64,000 nucleotides of DNA from CAVUAT01 sp963848045. GTDB lineage: Bacteria > Actinomycetota > Thermoleophilia > Solirubrobacterales > 70-9. Shown in pieces: positions 39,467-48,393 of this stretch. The stretch's first letter is position 1, and the number at the start of each line of letters is the position of its first letter. The notes under the pieces were generated by a model. That model was not told the DNA's origin. It searched no databases and was given only the letters and a program-made list of their open reading frames with translations. The stretch lies in contig CAWKCC010000003.1 in the NCBI GenBank assembly GCA_963848045.1, positions 456,616-520,615 on the forward strand, read 5' to 3'. The position numbers and the translations under genes are program-made.

Positions 39467-41265
39467 TCCTCGCCTGCCGGTGCGTTGAGCACGCCGGCGA
39501 TCTCCTGCCACCACGATCGCGCCGCTCCGCTTCTCGCCCCTGTGCCTCGGCGAGCGGCCCAGTCGGCCAGCTGCCGCCTGGGCCCCAGCGCCAGCAGCGA
39601 GTCGCCGGTCACGGCGTAGCGGCCGTCGGCCAGCAGCACCAGTGCGCCGGGTGAGTCACGCCGGGTGCGCAGGCGCAGGGCCACCTCGACGCCCGCGATG
39701 CGCTCGGGGCGCCCCGGGTCGTCGCCGTCGGCTGCGGTCCAGGTGCGCGCGTGAAAGATGGCGGGCGCGCCGCGCAGTTGCGAGCGCGGTCGTGGCGGCT
39801 CATCGAGCGGGCCCTCGGCCCAGAGGCGCATCAGGCCCTCGACCTCGCTTCGGACCTCGGCCCGAACCAGGATGTGCAGCTCGTCGCCGGCCTCGATCTC
39901 GGTCGAGCCGCGCGGCGGCAGCGCCTCGCCGCCGCGCACGATCACGTTGACGATCGCCTCGCGGGGCAGTCTCAGGTCGCGAACCGGGCGCCCCGCGATC
40001 GCGTCGCCCTGGCGCACGCGGTGCACCAGCACGTCGCCGCCGAGGCCGCGGATGCGGCCGCTTTCGACCAGCGGAGGCGAGACGGCCGGCTCGGACGTGG
40101 TCAGGCCCAGCCGCTGAGCCAGCGGCTCGAAGCTCACGCCCTGCACGAGCGTCGAGCTGACGACCACGAAGAAGATGATGTTGAAGATCTCGCCGCCCGC
40201 GTCGAGGCCCTCGATCACAGGAAAGGTCGCCAGCCAGATCGGGATCGCCCCGCGCAGGCCCGCCCAGCCGAGCATCAGGCGCTCGCGCAGCGCGAAGTGG
40301 GTCACGAGGCTCGCGATCAGCGCCGCCAGGGGGCGGGCCACGAACATCAGCACCGCCGAGATCAGCAGGCCCTCGCCGGCCACGTCCAAGAGTCGGTCCG
40401 GAAAGACCAGCAGGCCGAGCAGGAAGAAGAGCGAGATCTGCGAGACCCAGCCCAGCCCCTGGTGGAAGGTGACCACCGTCCGCCGCCCCGGCACCTGGCC
40501 GGTTCCGAGGATCAGCGCGGTCAGGTACACGGCGAGGAAGCCCGAGCCGTGGGCGACCTCGGTGATGCCGTAGGAAAGCGCGGCCACGGCGATAGAAGCC
40601 ACCGGGTAGAGGCCTTCGGTCGGCAGGTCGAGCCGCCGGAAGGCGCCTCTCGCCGCGAACCCGATGGCTACGCCGAGCGCCGCGCCCAGTCCGAGCTTCA
40701 AGACCAGGTCGATTGCCATGTCCGAGAACCCGAACCCGGGCTCCTCGACCCAGGCGATGAAGCCCGTGACCAGCAGCAGGGCGACCGGGTCGTTCATGCC
40801 GGATTCGCCCTCGAGCGAGCGCGCCAGCTTGCGCCTCAATGTCGAGCCCCGGAGCACGGCGAAGATCGCCGCCGAGTCGGTGGCGGCGATGGCCGAGCCG
40901 ACGATCAGTCCCTCGAGGGCGCTCAGGTCGAGGATCCACGCCGAGGCGAAGCCGGCGATCATGGCGGTCAGGATCGTTCCCACGGTCGCCAGCGAGACCG
41001 CCGTCGCCAGCACCGGCCGGATCTCCTTCCAGCCCGCGGTCAGGCCACCTTCGAAGAGGATCAGGACCAACCCGATCGTGCCGAGCGTCCGGGTCAGCTC
41101 GGCGTCCGCGAACTCCACGCCCCCTATCCCCTCGGAGCCGACCAGCATCCCCAGCCCCAGGAAGAGCAGCAGTCCCGGAACCTTGACCCGGTCGGCCAGC
41201 AGCGCGGCCGCGATCCCGGCCGCCATCAGCGCCCCCGCGACCCCGATCAGTTCGGCGTCGGTCAT
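39463..41265 (-). CDS. Potassium/proton antiporter, NhaP2 (CPA1) type with TrkA-C domain
   Basis: A 600-residue cation/proton antiporter. Residues 1-380 form a 12-13 helix transporter with LFLGLGMLVGSEG, LILFEGGLTAGW, the ATDSAAIFAVL and SGMNDPVALLLV motifs of the ion site, and LRGAIPIWLA. A regulatory RCK-C (TrkA-C) domain follows (RVRQGDAIAGRPVRDLRLPREAIVNVIVRGGEALPP type), and a further 90 residues of unassigned sequence end the protein. NhaP2 homologues export K+ for turgor and pH control. It lies 28 bases after the flippase gene on the same strand. Confidence 0.88.
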   Translation of the reverse strand: MTDAELIGVAGALMAAGIAAALLADRVKVPGLLLFLGLGMLVGSEGIGGVEFADAELTRTLGTIGLVLILFEGGLTAGWKEIRPVLATAVSLATVGTILTAMIAGFASAWILDLSALEGLIVGSAIAATDSAAIFAVLRGSTLRRKLARSLEGESGMNDPVALLLVTGFIAWVEEPGFGFSDMAIDLVLKLGLGAALGVAIGFAARGAFRRLDLPTEGLYPVASIAVAALSYGITEVAHGSGFLAVYLTALILGTGQVPGRRTVVTFHQGLGWVSQISLFFLLGLLVFPDRLLDVAGEGLLISAVLMFVARPLAALIASLVTHFALRERLMLGWAGLRGAIPIWLATFPVIEGLDAGGEIFNIIFFVVVSSTLVQGVSFEPLAQRLGLTTSEPAVSPPLVESGRIRGLGGDVLVHRVRQGDAIAGRPVRDLRLPREAIVNVIVRGGEALPPRGSTEIEAGDELHILVRAEVRSEVEGLMRLWAEGPLDEPPRPRSQLRGAPAIFHARTWTAADGDDPGRPERIAGVEVALRLRTRRDSPGALVLLADGRYAVTGDSLLALGPRRQLADWAARRGTGARSGAARSWWQEIAGVLNAPAGED

Positions 41266-41293
41266 CTGCCCCGGTCGCCGCCGGTGCTCATCA

Positions 41294-42688
41294 CTACACC
41301 TGGCCGCCCTCGTCCGCCGCGGCGAGGCGAACCTCCAGCTCCTCCGGCGAGCCCGGGTCGATCGTGTCCTCGGCGCGGCCGTGGGGCCGGCGATAGATCG
41401 CGTAGAGCAGCGCGCCGAGGATGACCGCGGCCCCGAGGTAGCCGACCTCGACCCTGCGGACCTCGTCTGAGACCGCCGGGATTAGGCACCAGATCAGGAA
41501 CACGACCGCGCACGAGATCCAGCAGGCGGCAGCGCGGCGAACCTGCCCCTGGGCGAGGGCCGCCTGGTTGAGCGTGGCGGCCGAGAGGTAGAAGCCCATG
41601 CCCACGGAGATGATCAGCAGGTCCACCCGCTCGTAGTCGAACTTGTCGCCGAAGGCGATCTGCATCAGCTCGGGCCCGGCGACCAGCATCGCCAGGGCCA
41701 CCAGGCCGGCGAATCCGGCGATCGCCCGGATCGTCACCTTCACAGAAGCCCGGAAGTCGTCGTCTGCGCCCTCGGTGCGCAGTCGGGTGAGGTGGGGGAG
41801 GAGGCTCGTGGAAACGGCCTGGAAGAGCTGCAACGGGGCGCGCGCGATCATCAGGATGTTGAAGATGTACCCGGCCGCGGCGGCCCCGGCGCTCTCGTTG
41901 ACCAGCAGCGGGCCGGCATTGAGGAAGGTCTGCTCGCTGAGCATGATCACGAACACGGCCGCCGCAAAGCCGCCGCCGCGTGCGAGCGTGAACCCACCTG
42001 CTGCGGGCGATTCGGGCGAATCCCCCGCTCCATCGGTGGCAGGCCGCTCCGGACCACCCCCTCGGCGCAGGAAGGCGAAGGGCACCACGATCAGCGAGAG
42101 CGTGGGCGCCGCGACGATTCCGACGGCGATGAAGTCCTGGCCGCTGGCGATCCCGACCGCCACGGCCAGCGGGAAGGCCGTGCGCGAGACCGACTCGGAG
42201 ATGATCAGCAGCGCGTAGACCGTGAGCCGGTGGCTGCCGGCCAGAAAGCCCCGGGCGAAGTAGCTTGCGCCGTACGCTGCGACCGCGGCGACGCCGATCC
42301 AGTACAGCGTGGTGTTGCCGTCCAGCAGCCCGTCCTCGATCGGTCCGCGCAGCGCCAGGGCGATGACGACGAAGGTGAGCGAGACGCCGAGCTGGATGCT
42401 CGCGGCGACCCGCACCTGGTGGGCGTAGGAGCGTCGGACCGCTATCTGCTCGGAGATCGAGCGTGAGAGCAGCTGCTCGACCGGGCGCTGCAGGACCGAG
42501 ACCAGGATGAAGACCGCGGACCAGAGCACGGCGATCTCGCCGTAGTCCTGCCTGGAGAGCTGGTGCGAGGCGAGCGCGAAGTACAGGTAGGTGATCAGCC
42601 CCGTGAGGCCGACGCCGATCGAGAGCAGGCTGGCTCGGCGTCCGTAGCTGGCCGCTTCGCTCGGTCCGCCTCGCTCCGCCGATGCCAT
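41294..42688 (-). CDS. Polysaccharide flippase-like membrane protein (MOP superfamily)
   Basis: A 464-residue integral membrane protein with about 14 predicted helices. The first domain reads ASLLSIGVGLTGLITYLYFALASHQLSRQDYGEIAVLWS, which resembles Wzx/MATE-type exporters of lipid-linked sugars. A glycine/proline/serine-rich loop sits near residue 220. No glycosyltransferase genes surround it, so its cargo is unknown. ATG at 42688 follows a TAGGCT box by 7 bases; longer in-frame starts run antisense through the rib operon and are rejected. It diverges from ribD. Confidence 0.82.
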   Translation of the reverse strand: MASAERGGPSEAASYGRRASLLSIGVGLTGLITYLYFALASHQLSRQDYGEIAVLWSAVFILVSVLQRPVEQLLSRSISEQIAVRRSYAHQVRVAASIQLGVSLTFVVIALALRGPIEDGLLDGNTTLYWIGVAAVAAYGASYFARGFLAGSHRLTVYALLIISESVSRTAFPLAVAVGIASGQDFIAVGIVAAPTLSLIVVPFAFLRRGGGPERPATDGAGDSPESPAAGGFTLARGGGFAAAVFVIMLSEQTFLNAGPLLVNESAGAAAAGYIFNILMIARAPLQLFQAVSTSLLPHLTRLRTEGADDDFRASVKVTIRAIAGFAGLVALAMLVAGPELMQIAFGDKFDYERVDLLIISVGMGFYLSAATLNQAALAQGQVRRAAACWISCAVVFLIWCLIPAVSDEVRRVEVGYLGAAVILGALLYAIYRRPHGRAEDTIDPGSPEELEVRLAAADEGGQV

Positions 42689-42695
42689 GGCCCGC

Positions 42696-42712
42696 AGCCT
42701 ACGGCCTACAAT
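42696..42712. promoter_or_regulatory. Back-to-back -10 boxes between the flippase gene and ribD
   Basis: AGCCTA (42696-42701), read TAGGCT on the minus strand, serves the flippase gene. TACAAT (42707-42712) serves ribD on the plus strand. Only five bases separate them. Confidence 0.5.
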
Positions 42713-42717
42713 CCTGG

Positions 42718-42733
42718 TTGACTGACCAGTCAA
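42718..42733. promoter_or_regulatory. 16-bp palindrome in the ribD leader, probable repressor operator
   Basis: TTGACTGACCAGTCAA has perfect 7-base arms around AC. It begins 5 bases after the ribD -10 box, so it covers the expected transcription start, the usual place for a TetR-family operator. No regulator gene lies next to it. Confidence 0.5.
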
Positions 42734-42757
42734 TCGGCGCGAACCGGGAAGGCAGCC

Positions 42758-43942
42758 ATGGCCGCCACCGCAACCGAACAGGAATCGGCCCACCTGCGGC
42801 GAGCGCTGGAGCTGGCCGAGCGCGGGCGCGGACTGGTCAGCCCGAACCCGTTGGTGGGCGCCGTGCTCGTCCGCGACGGAGAGCGGATCGGCGAGGGCTT
42901 TCACGCCGAGCTCGGTGGGCTGCACGCCGAGCGCGCGGCACTCCAGGAAGCTGATGCGGCGGGCCGCGACCCCGCCGGCGCCACCCTGTACGTGACCCTC
43001 GAGCCCTGCGCCCACCAGGGACGCCAGCCCCCATGCACCGAGGCCATCCTCGAGGCGGGCGTCACCCGCGTCGTCTACGCCTCCGAGGATCCCACCGAGA
43101 AGGCCTCGGGCCGGGGGCCGGGTGTGTTGCGCGACGGCGGCGTCGAGGTCGAGCTCGCCCAGGGTCCCGAGGCGGCCGCCGCCCGGCTGCTCAACCAGCC
43201 CTTCCGCAAGGCCGCGCGCACGGGTCGCCCCCTGGTGACCTACAAGGCGGCGATGACGCTCGACGGCAGGGTGGCGGCGCCGGGAGGCGACTCGCGCTGG
43301 ATCTCGGCCGCTGAGAGCCGCGAGCTGGTGCATCGCTGGCGCGCGGAGTGCGACGCCGTCGCCGTCGGCATCGGCACCGCCCTCGCCGACGACCCGTTGC
43401 TCACCGCGCGCGATCTGTCGCCGACGCCCGCCGATGATCCCCCGCAGCGCTCTGCTCCCGGCGAGCCGGGGACGAGAGCGGCGCAGCCGACCCGAGTGGT
43501 GTTCGACTCGCGGGCGCGGCTGCCGCTCGACTCTGCGCTGGTCGGCTCGGTCGGCGAGGCGCCGCTGCTGGTGGTCTGCGGCCCCGAGGCGCCGAGCGCC
43601 CGCCGCGACGCGCTCATCGGCGCCGGTGCCGAGGTGATCATCGTCGCGGGGCTTGACCGCCCGGCCCGGCTCGCGGCCGCGCTCGACGAGCTCGGCCGCC
43701 GCGAGATCCGCGATCTGTTCGTCGAGGGCGGCCCGACCCTGGCCGGCGCGCTGTTCGACGCCGGTGAGATCGACGAGATGCGGTTGTTCATCGCCCCGGT
43801 GCTGCTCGGGGCGGGCGACGCGCGCGCGGCTCTCGAGGGCGAAGGCGCGCGCCGGATCGCCGACGGCATCCGCCCGCTGGCGCTCCGCCACGAGCAGGTC
43901 GGCGAGGACCTGCTGCTGATCGCGCGGCTGCGGGAGTGGTGA
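42758..43942 (+). CDS. ribD: Bifunctional riboflavin deaminase/reductase RibD
   Basis: A 394-residue enzyme with two steps of riboflavin synthesis. The N-terminal deaminase (about 1-145) carries the zinc motifs HAERAAL and EPCAHQGRQPPCTEA; the C-terminal NADPH reductase begins near TYKAAMTLDGRVA and includes FVEGGPTLAGALF. ATG at 42758 has GGGAAGG upstream as ribosome site. The 5' UTR of about 40 bases is too short for an FMN riboswitch but holds a palindrome. It heads the operon ribD-ribE-ribBA-ribH. Confidence 0.95.
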   Translation: MAATATEQESAHLRRALELAERGRGLVSPNPLVGAVLVRDGERIGEGFHAELGGLHAERAALQEADAAGRDPAGATLYVTLEPCAHQGRQPPCTEAILEAGVTRVVYASEDPTEKASGRGPGVLRDGGVEVELAQGPEAAAARLLNQPFRKAARTGRPLVTYKAAMTLDGRVAAPGGDSRWISAAESRELVHRWRAECDAVAVGIGTALADDPLLTARDLSPTPADDPPQRSAPGEPGTRAAQPTRVVFDSRARLPLDSALVGSVGEAPLLVVCGPEAPSARRDALIGAGAEVIIVAGLDRPARLAAALDELGRREIRDLFVEGGPTLAGALFDAGEIDEMRLFIAPVLLGAGDARAALEGEGARRIADGIRPLALRHEQVGEDLLLIARLREW

Positions 43943-43949
43943 GGCGCTG

Positions 43950-44561
43950 ATGTTCACCGGAATCGTCGCCGAGCAGGGCCGCGTCGAGGCGATCGACTCC
44001 GGGCCGGCCGGCGCCCGGATCAGGGTCAGGGCCGCGATCGCCTCGGAGCTGGCCCCGGGTGACTCGGTCGCCGTCGACGGCGCCTGCCTGACGGCGTCCT
44101 CCACCGGCGACGGTGCCTTCGAGGCCGATGTGATGCAGCAGACCCTGGGCCTGACCACGCTCGGCGGACTCGCGCCCGGAGACGCCGTCAACCTCGAGCT
44201 GGCGCTGCTGGCCACCGACCGGCTGGGTGGCCACGTGGTCCAGGGCCACGTCGACGGGACGGCGACCGTCAGCGGCGTCGCCGAGGACGGCCTCGCCCGC
44301 CGCCTGCGGCTGGAGCTGCCGGGCGAGCTGCTCGGCGACGTCGTCGAGCGCGGCTCGATCGCGATCGGGGGCGTCAGCCTCACCGTCGCCGCCCTCGGCG
44401 AGGACTGGATCGAGGTCTCGCTGATCCCCGAGACGCTCGAGCGCACTACGCTCGGCGCTCTGGCGCCGGGCGACCACGTCAACGTCGAATGCGACGTGCT
44501 GGCGCGCTATGTGCGGCGAATGCTTCCGGCCGTGTCACCATCCCCAGAAGGGAGCTCCTGA
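43950..44561 (+). CDS. ribE: Riboflavin synthase alpha subunit
   Basis: A 203-residue enzyme that dismutates two lumazine molecules into riboflavin. The start MFTGIVAEQGRVE is diagnostic, and the two lumazine-binding repeats show VDGACLTA and IGGVSLTV, with HVVQGHVDGTA and DHVNVECDVLARYV at matching positions. It starts 7 bases after ribD and ends directly before the ribBA start. The AGAAGGGAGC before ribBA lies within its last codons. Confidence 0.95.
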   Translation: MFTGIVAEQGRVEAIDSGPAGARIRVRAAIASELAPGDSVAVDGACLTASSTGDGAFEADVMQQTLGLTTLGGLAPGDAVNLELALLATDRLGGHVVQGHVDGTATVSGVAEDGLARRLRLELPGELLGDVVERGSIAIGGVSLTVAALGEDWIEVSLIPETLERTTLGALAPGDHVNVECDVLARYVRRMLPAVSPSPEGSS

Positions 44562-45926
44562 ATGGCCGACCAGAGCGAGAAGCAGAACGAGCGGTTCGAG
44601 TCCGGCGGCACCGCCGCCGAGGCGCCCTTCGCGACGATCGAGGAGGCGATCGAGGACATCCGCCGTGGCCGCATGGTCGTCGTCTGCGATGACGAGAACC
44701 GCGAGAACGAGGGCGACCTGACGATGGCCGCCCAGTTCGCGACGCCCGAGGCGATCAACTTCATGGCGACCCACGGACGCGGGCTGATCTGCCTCGCGCT
44801 GACCGACGAGCGCTGCGACGAGCTCGGCCTGGACCTGATGGCGGCGAAGAACGAGGCTCCCTTCCAGACGGCCTTCACCGTCTCGGTCGAAGCGCGCGAG
44901 GGGGTCACCACGGGCATCTCCGCGCACGACCGCGCCCGCACGATCCAGGTTGCCATCGACCCCCATTCGACGCCGCGCGACCTGGTCCAGCCCGGCCACA
45001 TCTTCCCGCTCAAGGCCAAGGACGGCGGTGTGCTTGAGCGCACCGGCCAGACCGAGGCCGCCGTGGACCTGGCCCGCCTGGCCGGGCTGATCCCCGCCGG
45101 GGTCATCTGCGAGATCATGAACGAGGACGGGACGATGGCTAGGGTTCCCGACCTGGCCGAGTACTGCGAGCGCCACGAGTTGAAGATGATCACCGTCGCC
45201 GACCTGATCGCTTACCGGCGGCGCACCGAGAAGCTGGTCGAGCGCATCGTGGCCACCAAGCTGCCGACCAAGTTCGGCGAGTTCACCACCGTCGGCTACC
45301 GCTCGCTGATCGACGACAAGCACCATGTCGCGATGGTCAAGGGCGACGTCGCCGGCGCCGAGGACGTGCTGGTCCGAGTCCACTCCGAATGCCTGACCGG
45401 CGACGTCTTCCATAGTCTGCGCTGCGACTGCGGCGAGCAGCTCGAGGCGGCGCTGGCCACGATCGAGCGAGAGGGAACGGGAGTGCTGCTCTATCTCTCC
45501 CAGGAGGGGCGCGGCATCGGCCTGCTCAACAAGCTGCGCGCCTACAAGCTCCAGGAGGAGGGGCTCGACACCGTCGACGCCAATCTCAAGCTCGGGCTTC
45601 CCGCGGACCTGCGCGACTACGGCATCGGCGCTCAGATCCTGGTCGACCTGGGCCTCAGCAGCATCCGCATTCTCACCAACAACCCGAAGAAGATCCTCGG
45701 GCTCGAGGGCTACGGTCTCTCGGTGACCGAGCAGGTGCCGATCCGCTCAGTTCCCAATCCCCACAATGAGGCCTACCTGGACGCCAAGCGCGACCGGCTC
45801 GGTCATGCGCTGCACCACCAGGGACTGCCGCTCGATGAGCAGCTCCTGCACGACGAGCAGCTCAAGGACGCGGGGCGCGCGAAGGCGCCCGAGGAGCCGC
45901 CCACCGACCATCCGCCCGGTGACTGA
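44562..45926 (+). CDS. ribBA: Bifunctional DHBP synthase/GTP cyclohydrolase II RibBA
   Basis: A 454-residue fusion that makes both precursors of lumazine. The N-terminal half is dihydroxybutanone phosphate synthase, with VVVCDDENRENEGDLTMAAQFA and HDRARTIQVAID. The C-terminal half is GTP cyclohydrolase II, with zinc cysteines in SECLTGDVFHSLRCDCGEQLE and later YLSQEGRGIGLLNKLRAY. A 40-residue charged extension follows the cyclohydrolase fold. AGAAGGGAGC is the ribosome site. ribH starts within its last codons. Confidence 0.96.
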   Translation: MADQSEKQNERFESGGTAAEAPFATIEEAIEDIRRGRMVVVCDDENRENEGDLTMAAQFATPEAINFMATHGRGLICLALTDERCDELGLDLMAAKNEAPFQTAFTVSVEAREGVTTGISAHDRARTIQVAIDPHSTPRDLVQPGHIFPLKAKDGGVLERTGQTEAAVDLARLAGLIPAGVICEIMNEDGTMARVPDLAEYCERHELKMITVADLIAYRRRTEKLVERIVATKLPTKFGEFTTVGYRSLIDDKHHVAMVKGDVAGAEDVLVRVHSECLTGDVFHSLRCDCGEQLEAALATIEREGTGVLLYLSQEGRGIGLLNKLRAYKLQEEGLDTVDANLKLGLPADLRDYGIGAQILVDLGLSSIRILTNNPKKILGLEGYGLSVTEQVPIRSVPNPHNEAYLDAKRDRLGHALHHQGLPLDEQLLHDEQLKDAGRAKAPEEPPTDHPPGD

Positions 45927-46425
45927 GGCCGATGACGCCTTCGAGGTCTTCTCGCCCGAGGAGGCCGAGGCGCTCACCGGCCGCGAGTTCGCGGTCTGTG
46001 TGGCGAACTTCTACGGGGACCTCGCCGAGCGCCTCCTCAACGGCGCCGCCGAGGGCTTCGCTCTGGGCGGGGTCAGTGAGGCCTCGGTGCACACCTACCG
46101 GGTGCCCGGAGCCTTCGAGCTCCCCTTCGCGGCCAAGCTCTGCGCCGAGTCGGGCCGCTTCGCCGGAATCGGCTGTCTCGGAGTCGTGATCCGCGGCGAG
46201 ACGGACCACTACGACTACGTCTGCGCCGAGGCCGCCCGCGGCATCCAGCGGGTCCAGCTGGACACCGGGGTGCCCTGCGCTTTCGGTGTGATCACCTGCG
46301 ACACGATGGAACAGGCCCTGGCTCGAGCTGGGGGCGGCAAGCGCGACCAAGGCCGCAACGCCGCCATCGCGGTGATGCGGATGGCGGCCCTCGAGGCCGC
46401 GCTCTCGGGCCGATCGACCCGATGA
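45919..46425 (+). CDS. ribH: 6,7-dimethyl-8-ribityllumazine synthase
   Basis: A 168-residue enzyme that condenses the RibA and RibB branch products and often forms a capsid-like shell. The motifs VANFYGDLAERLLNGA, VPGAFELPFAAKL, GVVIRGETDHYDYVCAEAARGI and PCAFGVITCDTMEQALARAGG are family signatures. GTG at 45919 overlaps the end of ribBA by 8 bases; earlier in-frame starts are within ribBA. It is the last gene of the operon, followed by a GC-rich palindrome and the rpmB promoter. Confidence 0.94.
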   Translation: MTEADDAFEVFSPEEAEALTGREFAVCVANFYGDLAERLLNGAAEGFALGGVSEASVHTYRVPGAFELPFAAKLCAESGRFAGIGCLGVVIRGETDHYDYVCAEAARGIQRVQLDTGVPCAFGVITCDTMEQALARAGGGKRDQGRNAAIAVMRMAALEAALSGRSTR

Positions 46426-46460
46426 CCCGCCGCGGCGCGCGGACCTGACCCAGGAGCACG

Positions 46461-46480
46461 GGGCCTCCGGAGGGCTCCCC
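46461..46480 (+). terminator. GC-rich palindrome after the rib operon
   Basis: The perfect palindrome CCTCCGGAGG (46464-46473) is flanked by GGGG and CCCC runs, giving a nested hairpin after ribH. There is no T-run. Confidence 0.35.
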
Positions 46481-46493
46481 GGCCCGCCCCCGC

Positions 46494-46499
46494 TACCAT
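46494..46499 (+). promoter_or_regulatory. -10 box TACCAT of rpmB
   Basis: It ends 11 bases before the ATG at 46511. The rpmF gene has the same box at the same distance. Confidence 0.5.
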
Positions 46500-46510
46500 C
46501 ACGGCTCGCG

Positions 46511-46705
46511 ATGGCAAGGGTCTGTCACAGCTGCGGCAAGAAGCCGGCGTTCGGAAACACGCGCAGCCATTCGATGGTCGCGACGCGGCGCCGCTTCAAT
46601 CCGAACCTGCAGAAGGTGCGGATCCAGGAGCCGGGCGGCGGCAGTCGGCGCGCCTACGTCTGCGCCCGTTGCCTCAAGTCCAACAAGGTCACCAAAGCGG
46701 TCTGA
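46511..46705 (+). CDS. rpmB: Ribosomal protein L28 (zinc form)
   Basis: A 64-residue 50S protein. The N-terminal ARVCHSCGKKPAFGN and C-terminal YVCARCLKSNKV supply two CxxC pairs, so this is the zinc-containing form. Core residues HSMVATRRRFNPNLQKVRI are typical. It is followed by fakA after 65 bases, part of the conserved rpmB-fakA-recG order. Confidence 0.96.
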   Translation: MARVCHSCGKKPAFGNTRSHSMVATRRRFNPNLQKVRIQEPGGGSRRAYVCARCLKSNKVTKAV

Positions 46706-46770
46706 CCGAGCCGGCCCCGATCGTTGCGATCAGGGCATAATTGCGTGCCGCGGGCCCCGGCTCGCATTCA

Positions 46771-48393
46771 ATGGCTGACCCCTCGATCGAGAGATTCCGC
46801 CGTGTGGTGAGAGCGGCCAGCGCTCACCTTGACGAACGCCGCCAGGAGGTCAACGACCTCAATGTCTTCCCGGTCGCCGACGGCGATACCGGCGACAACA
46901 TGGCGCTGACCCTGAGGGCCGTGAGCGAGGAGCTCGACCGCCTCGACGGTCAGTTGGTCGACGAGATCGGGCGGGAGGAGCTGGTCGACGCTCTGGCGCG
47001 CGCGGCGCTGATGGGGGCTCGGGGCAACTCGGGCGTGATCCTCAGCCAGATCGTCCGAGGTGCCGCCGAGGAGCTGGCGAGCCGCCCCGGCGAGCTGATC
47101 GACCCCGTGCTGGTCGCCGCCTCGATGGCGCGCGCCGCCGACGCGGCCTATGAGTCGGTGCGCGACCCGGCGGAGGGAACGATGCTGACCGTGTTCCGCG
47201 AGATGGCGCACTCGGTCTCACGGCGGCTCGCGCACATGGAGCAGACGCGGCTCGCGGCCGACGCGTCGCCGGCCGAGCAGGACGCGGTGCTCGCCGAGCT
47301 GCTCGAGCAGGCCGTGCGCGACGGCGAGCAGGCGGTTGCCCGCACGCCCGAGCAGCTGGAGCTGTTGCGCCAGTCAGGGGTGGTGGACGCCGGCGGGCAT
47401 GGGCTCGTCGTGATCTTCGCCGGCATCGTCGCCGGGCTGCGCGGCGATCATGCGCCCGAGGTGGCGCACTACACGCCGGAGGGAGATACGCGGCCGCACC
47501 ACGAGGACAGCCGCTATCGCTATTGCACGAACTTCATCGTCACCGGCAGCGGGCTGCGGGGGGGCCGCTCGTCCCTCGCGCCCCTCGAGAGGCTCGGCGA
47601 CAGCGTGCTCGTCGTCGGCGACGAGGCGACTCTGAAGGTGCACGTCCACACCGACACCCCGGACGCGGCGGTGGCGCTCTTCGAGGGGGTGGGGGAGGTC
47701 TCTCAGCTCGACGTCGCCGACATGCGCGAGCAGATCGCCGAGCGGCGGGCACGTCTGCAGGGGGGACGCAGCGCCGTCGTCGCCGTCGTCTCCGGCGCCG
47801 GCGTCCGCGAGCTCTACGAAGGCCTGGGCGCATTTGCCGTAGACGGCGGGGACACGTTCAACCCGTCGATCTACGACCTGCTCGCGGCGATTCACGAAGT
47901 CCCAGCCGAAGAGGTGCTGGTGATGCCCAACAACCCGAACGTGGTGATGGCCGCCGAGCGGGCGGCCGAGCTTTCCGACAAGCAGGCCCGCGTCGTGCCC
48001 TGCACCTCGCAGCAGGCCGGGCTGGTCGCGATGATCGAGGTCGATCCGAACGCAGCCGCCGCGGAGAACGCCGACCGCCTCGAGCGCGCTCTCGACGAGG
48101 TCCGTGTCGGCTCGGTGGCGCCAGCCGCTCGCGACGATGCCGAGGGGCGCTTCGTCAAGGGCGATGCGGTCGGATTCGTCGGCAAGAGGATCGTGGCCTG
48201 GGGCGGCGCGGGCACCACCCTCGCAGCGACCCTGGCCGAGGTCGCCGCCGACGCCGAGCTGGTCACGCTGCTCGGCGGCTCCAGCGCCCCGATCGCCCTC
48301 TCCGACCTCGAGATCCAGGCACCCGATGGCGTCGAGCTCGAGCTCCACGACGGAGGCCAGCCTCACTACTGGTGGCTGCTCGCCGCCGAGTGA
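46771..48393 (+). CDS. fakA: DAK-phosphatase/fatty acid kinase subunit A (DhaL and DegV-like domains)
   Basis: A 540-residue two-domain protein. The N-terminal DhaL kinase domain has NVFPVADGDTGDNMALTLRAV and GARGNSGVILSQIVRGAAEEL, which bind ATP and magnesium. The C-terminal half carries GDSVLVVGDEATLKVHVHTDTP and LVMPNNPNVVMAA of the FakA family. FakA phosphorylates fatty acids bound to FakB; no fakB gene is nearby, and the substrate here is assumed. ATG at 46771 gives MADPSIERFRRVV. A CATAAT box lies about 29 bases upstream. The next gene overlaps by 4 bases. Confidence 0.88.
   Translation: MADPSIERFRRVVRAASAHLDERRQEVNDLNVFPVADGDTGDNMALTLRAVSEELDRLDGQLVDEIGREELVDALARAALMGARGNSGVILSQIVRGAAEELASRPGELIDPVLVAASMARAADAAYESVRDPAEGTMLTVFREMAHSVSRRLAHMEQTRLAADASPAEQDAVLAELLEQAVRDGEQAVARTPEQLELLRQSGVVDAGGHGLVVIFAGIVAGLRGDHAPEVAHYTPEGDTRPHHEDSRYRYCTNFIVTGSGLRGGRSSLAPLERLGDSVLVVGDEATLKVHVHTDTPDAAVALFEGVGEVSQLDVADMREQIAERRARLQGGRSAVVAVVSGAGVRELYEGLGAFAVDGGDTFNPSIYDLLAAIHEVPAEEVLVMPNNPNVVMAAERAAELSDKQARVVPCTSQQAGLVAMIEVDPNAAAAENADRLERALDEVRVGSVAPAARDDAEGRFVKGDAVGFVGKRIVAWGGAGTTLAATLAEVAADAELVTLLGGSSAPIALSDLEIQAPDGVELELHDGGQPHYWWLLAAE

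Noticed and set aside
42713..42757. FMN riboswitch before ribD
   Set aside because: The leader is about 40 bases and lacks the multi-helix RFN layout.
42689..44482. N-terminal extension of the flippase gene through the rib operon
   Set aside because: The extension is antisense to ribD and ribE. The MOP family sequence begins at ATG 42688, behind a TAGGCT box.
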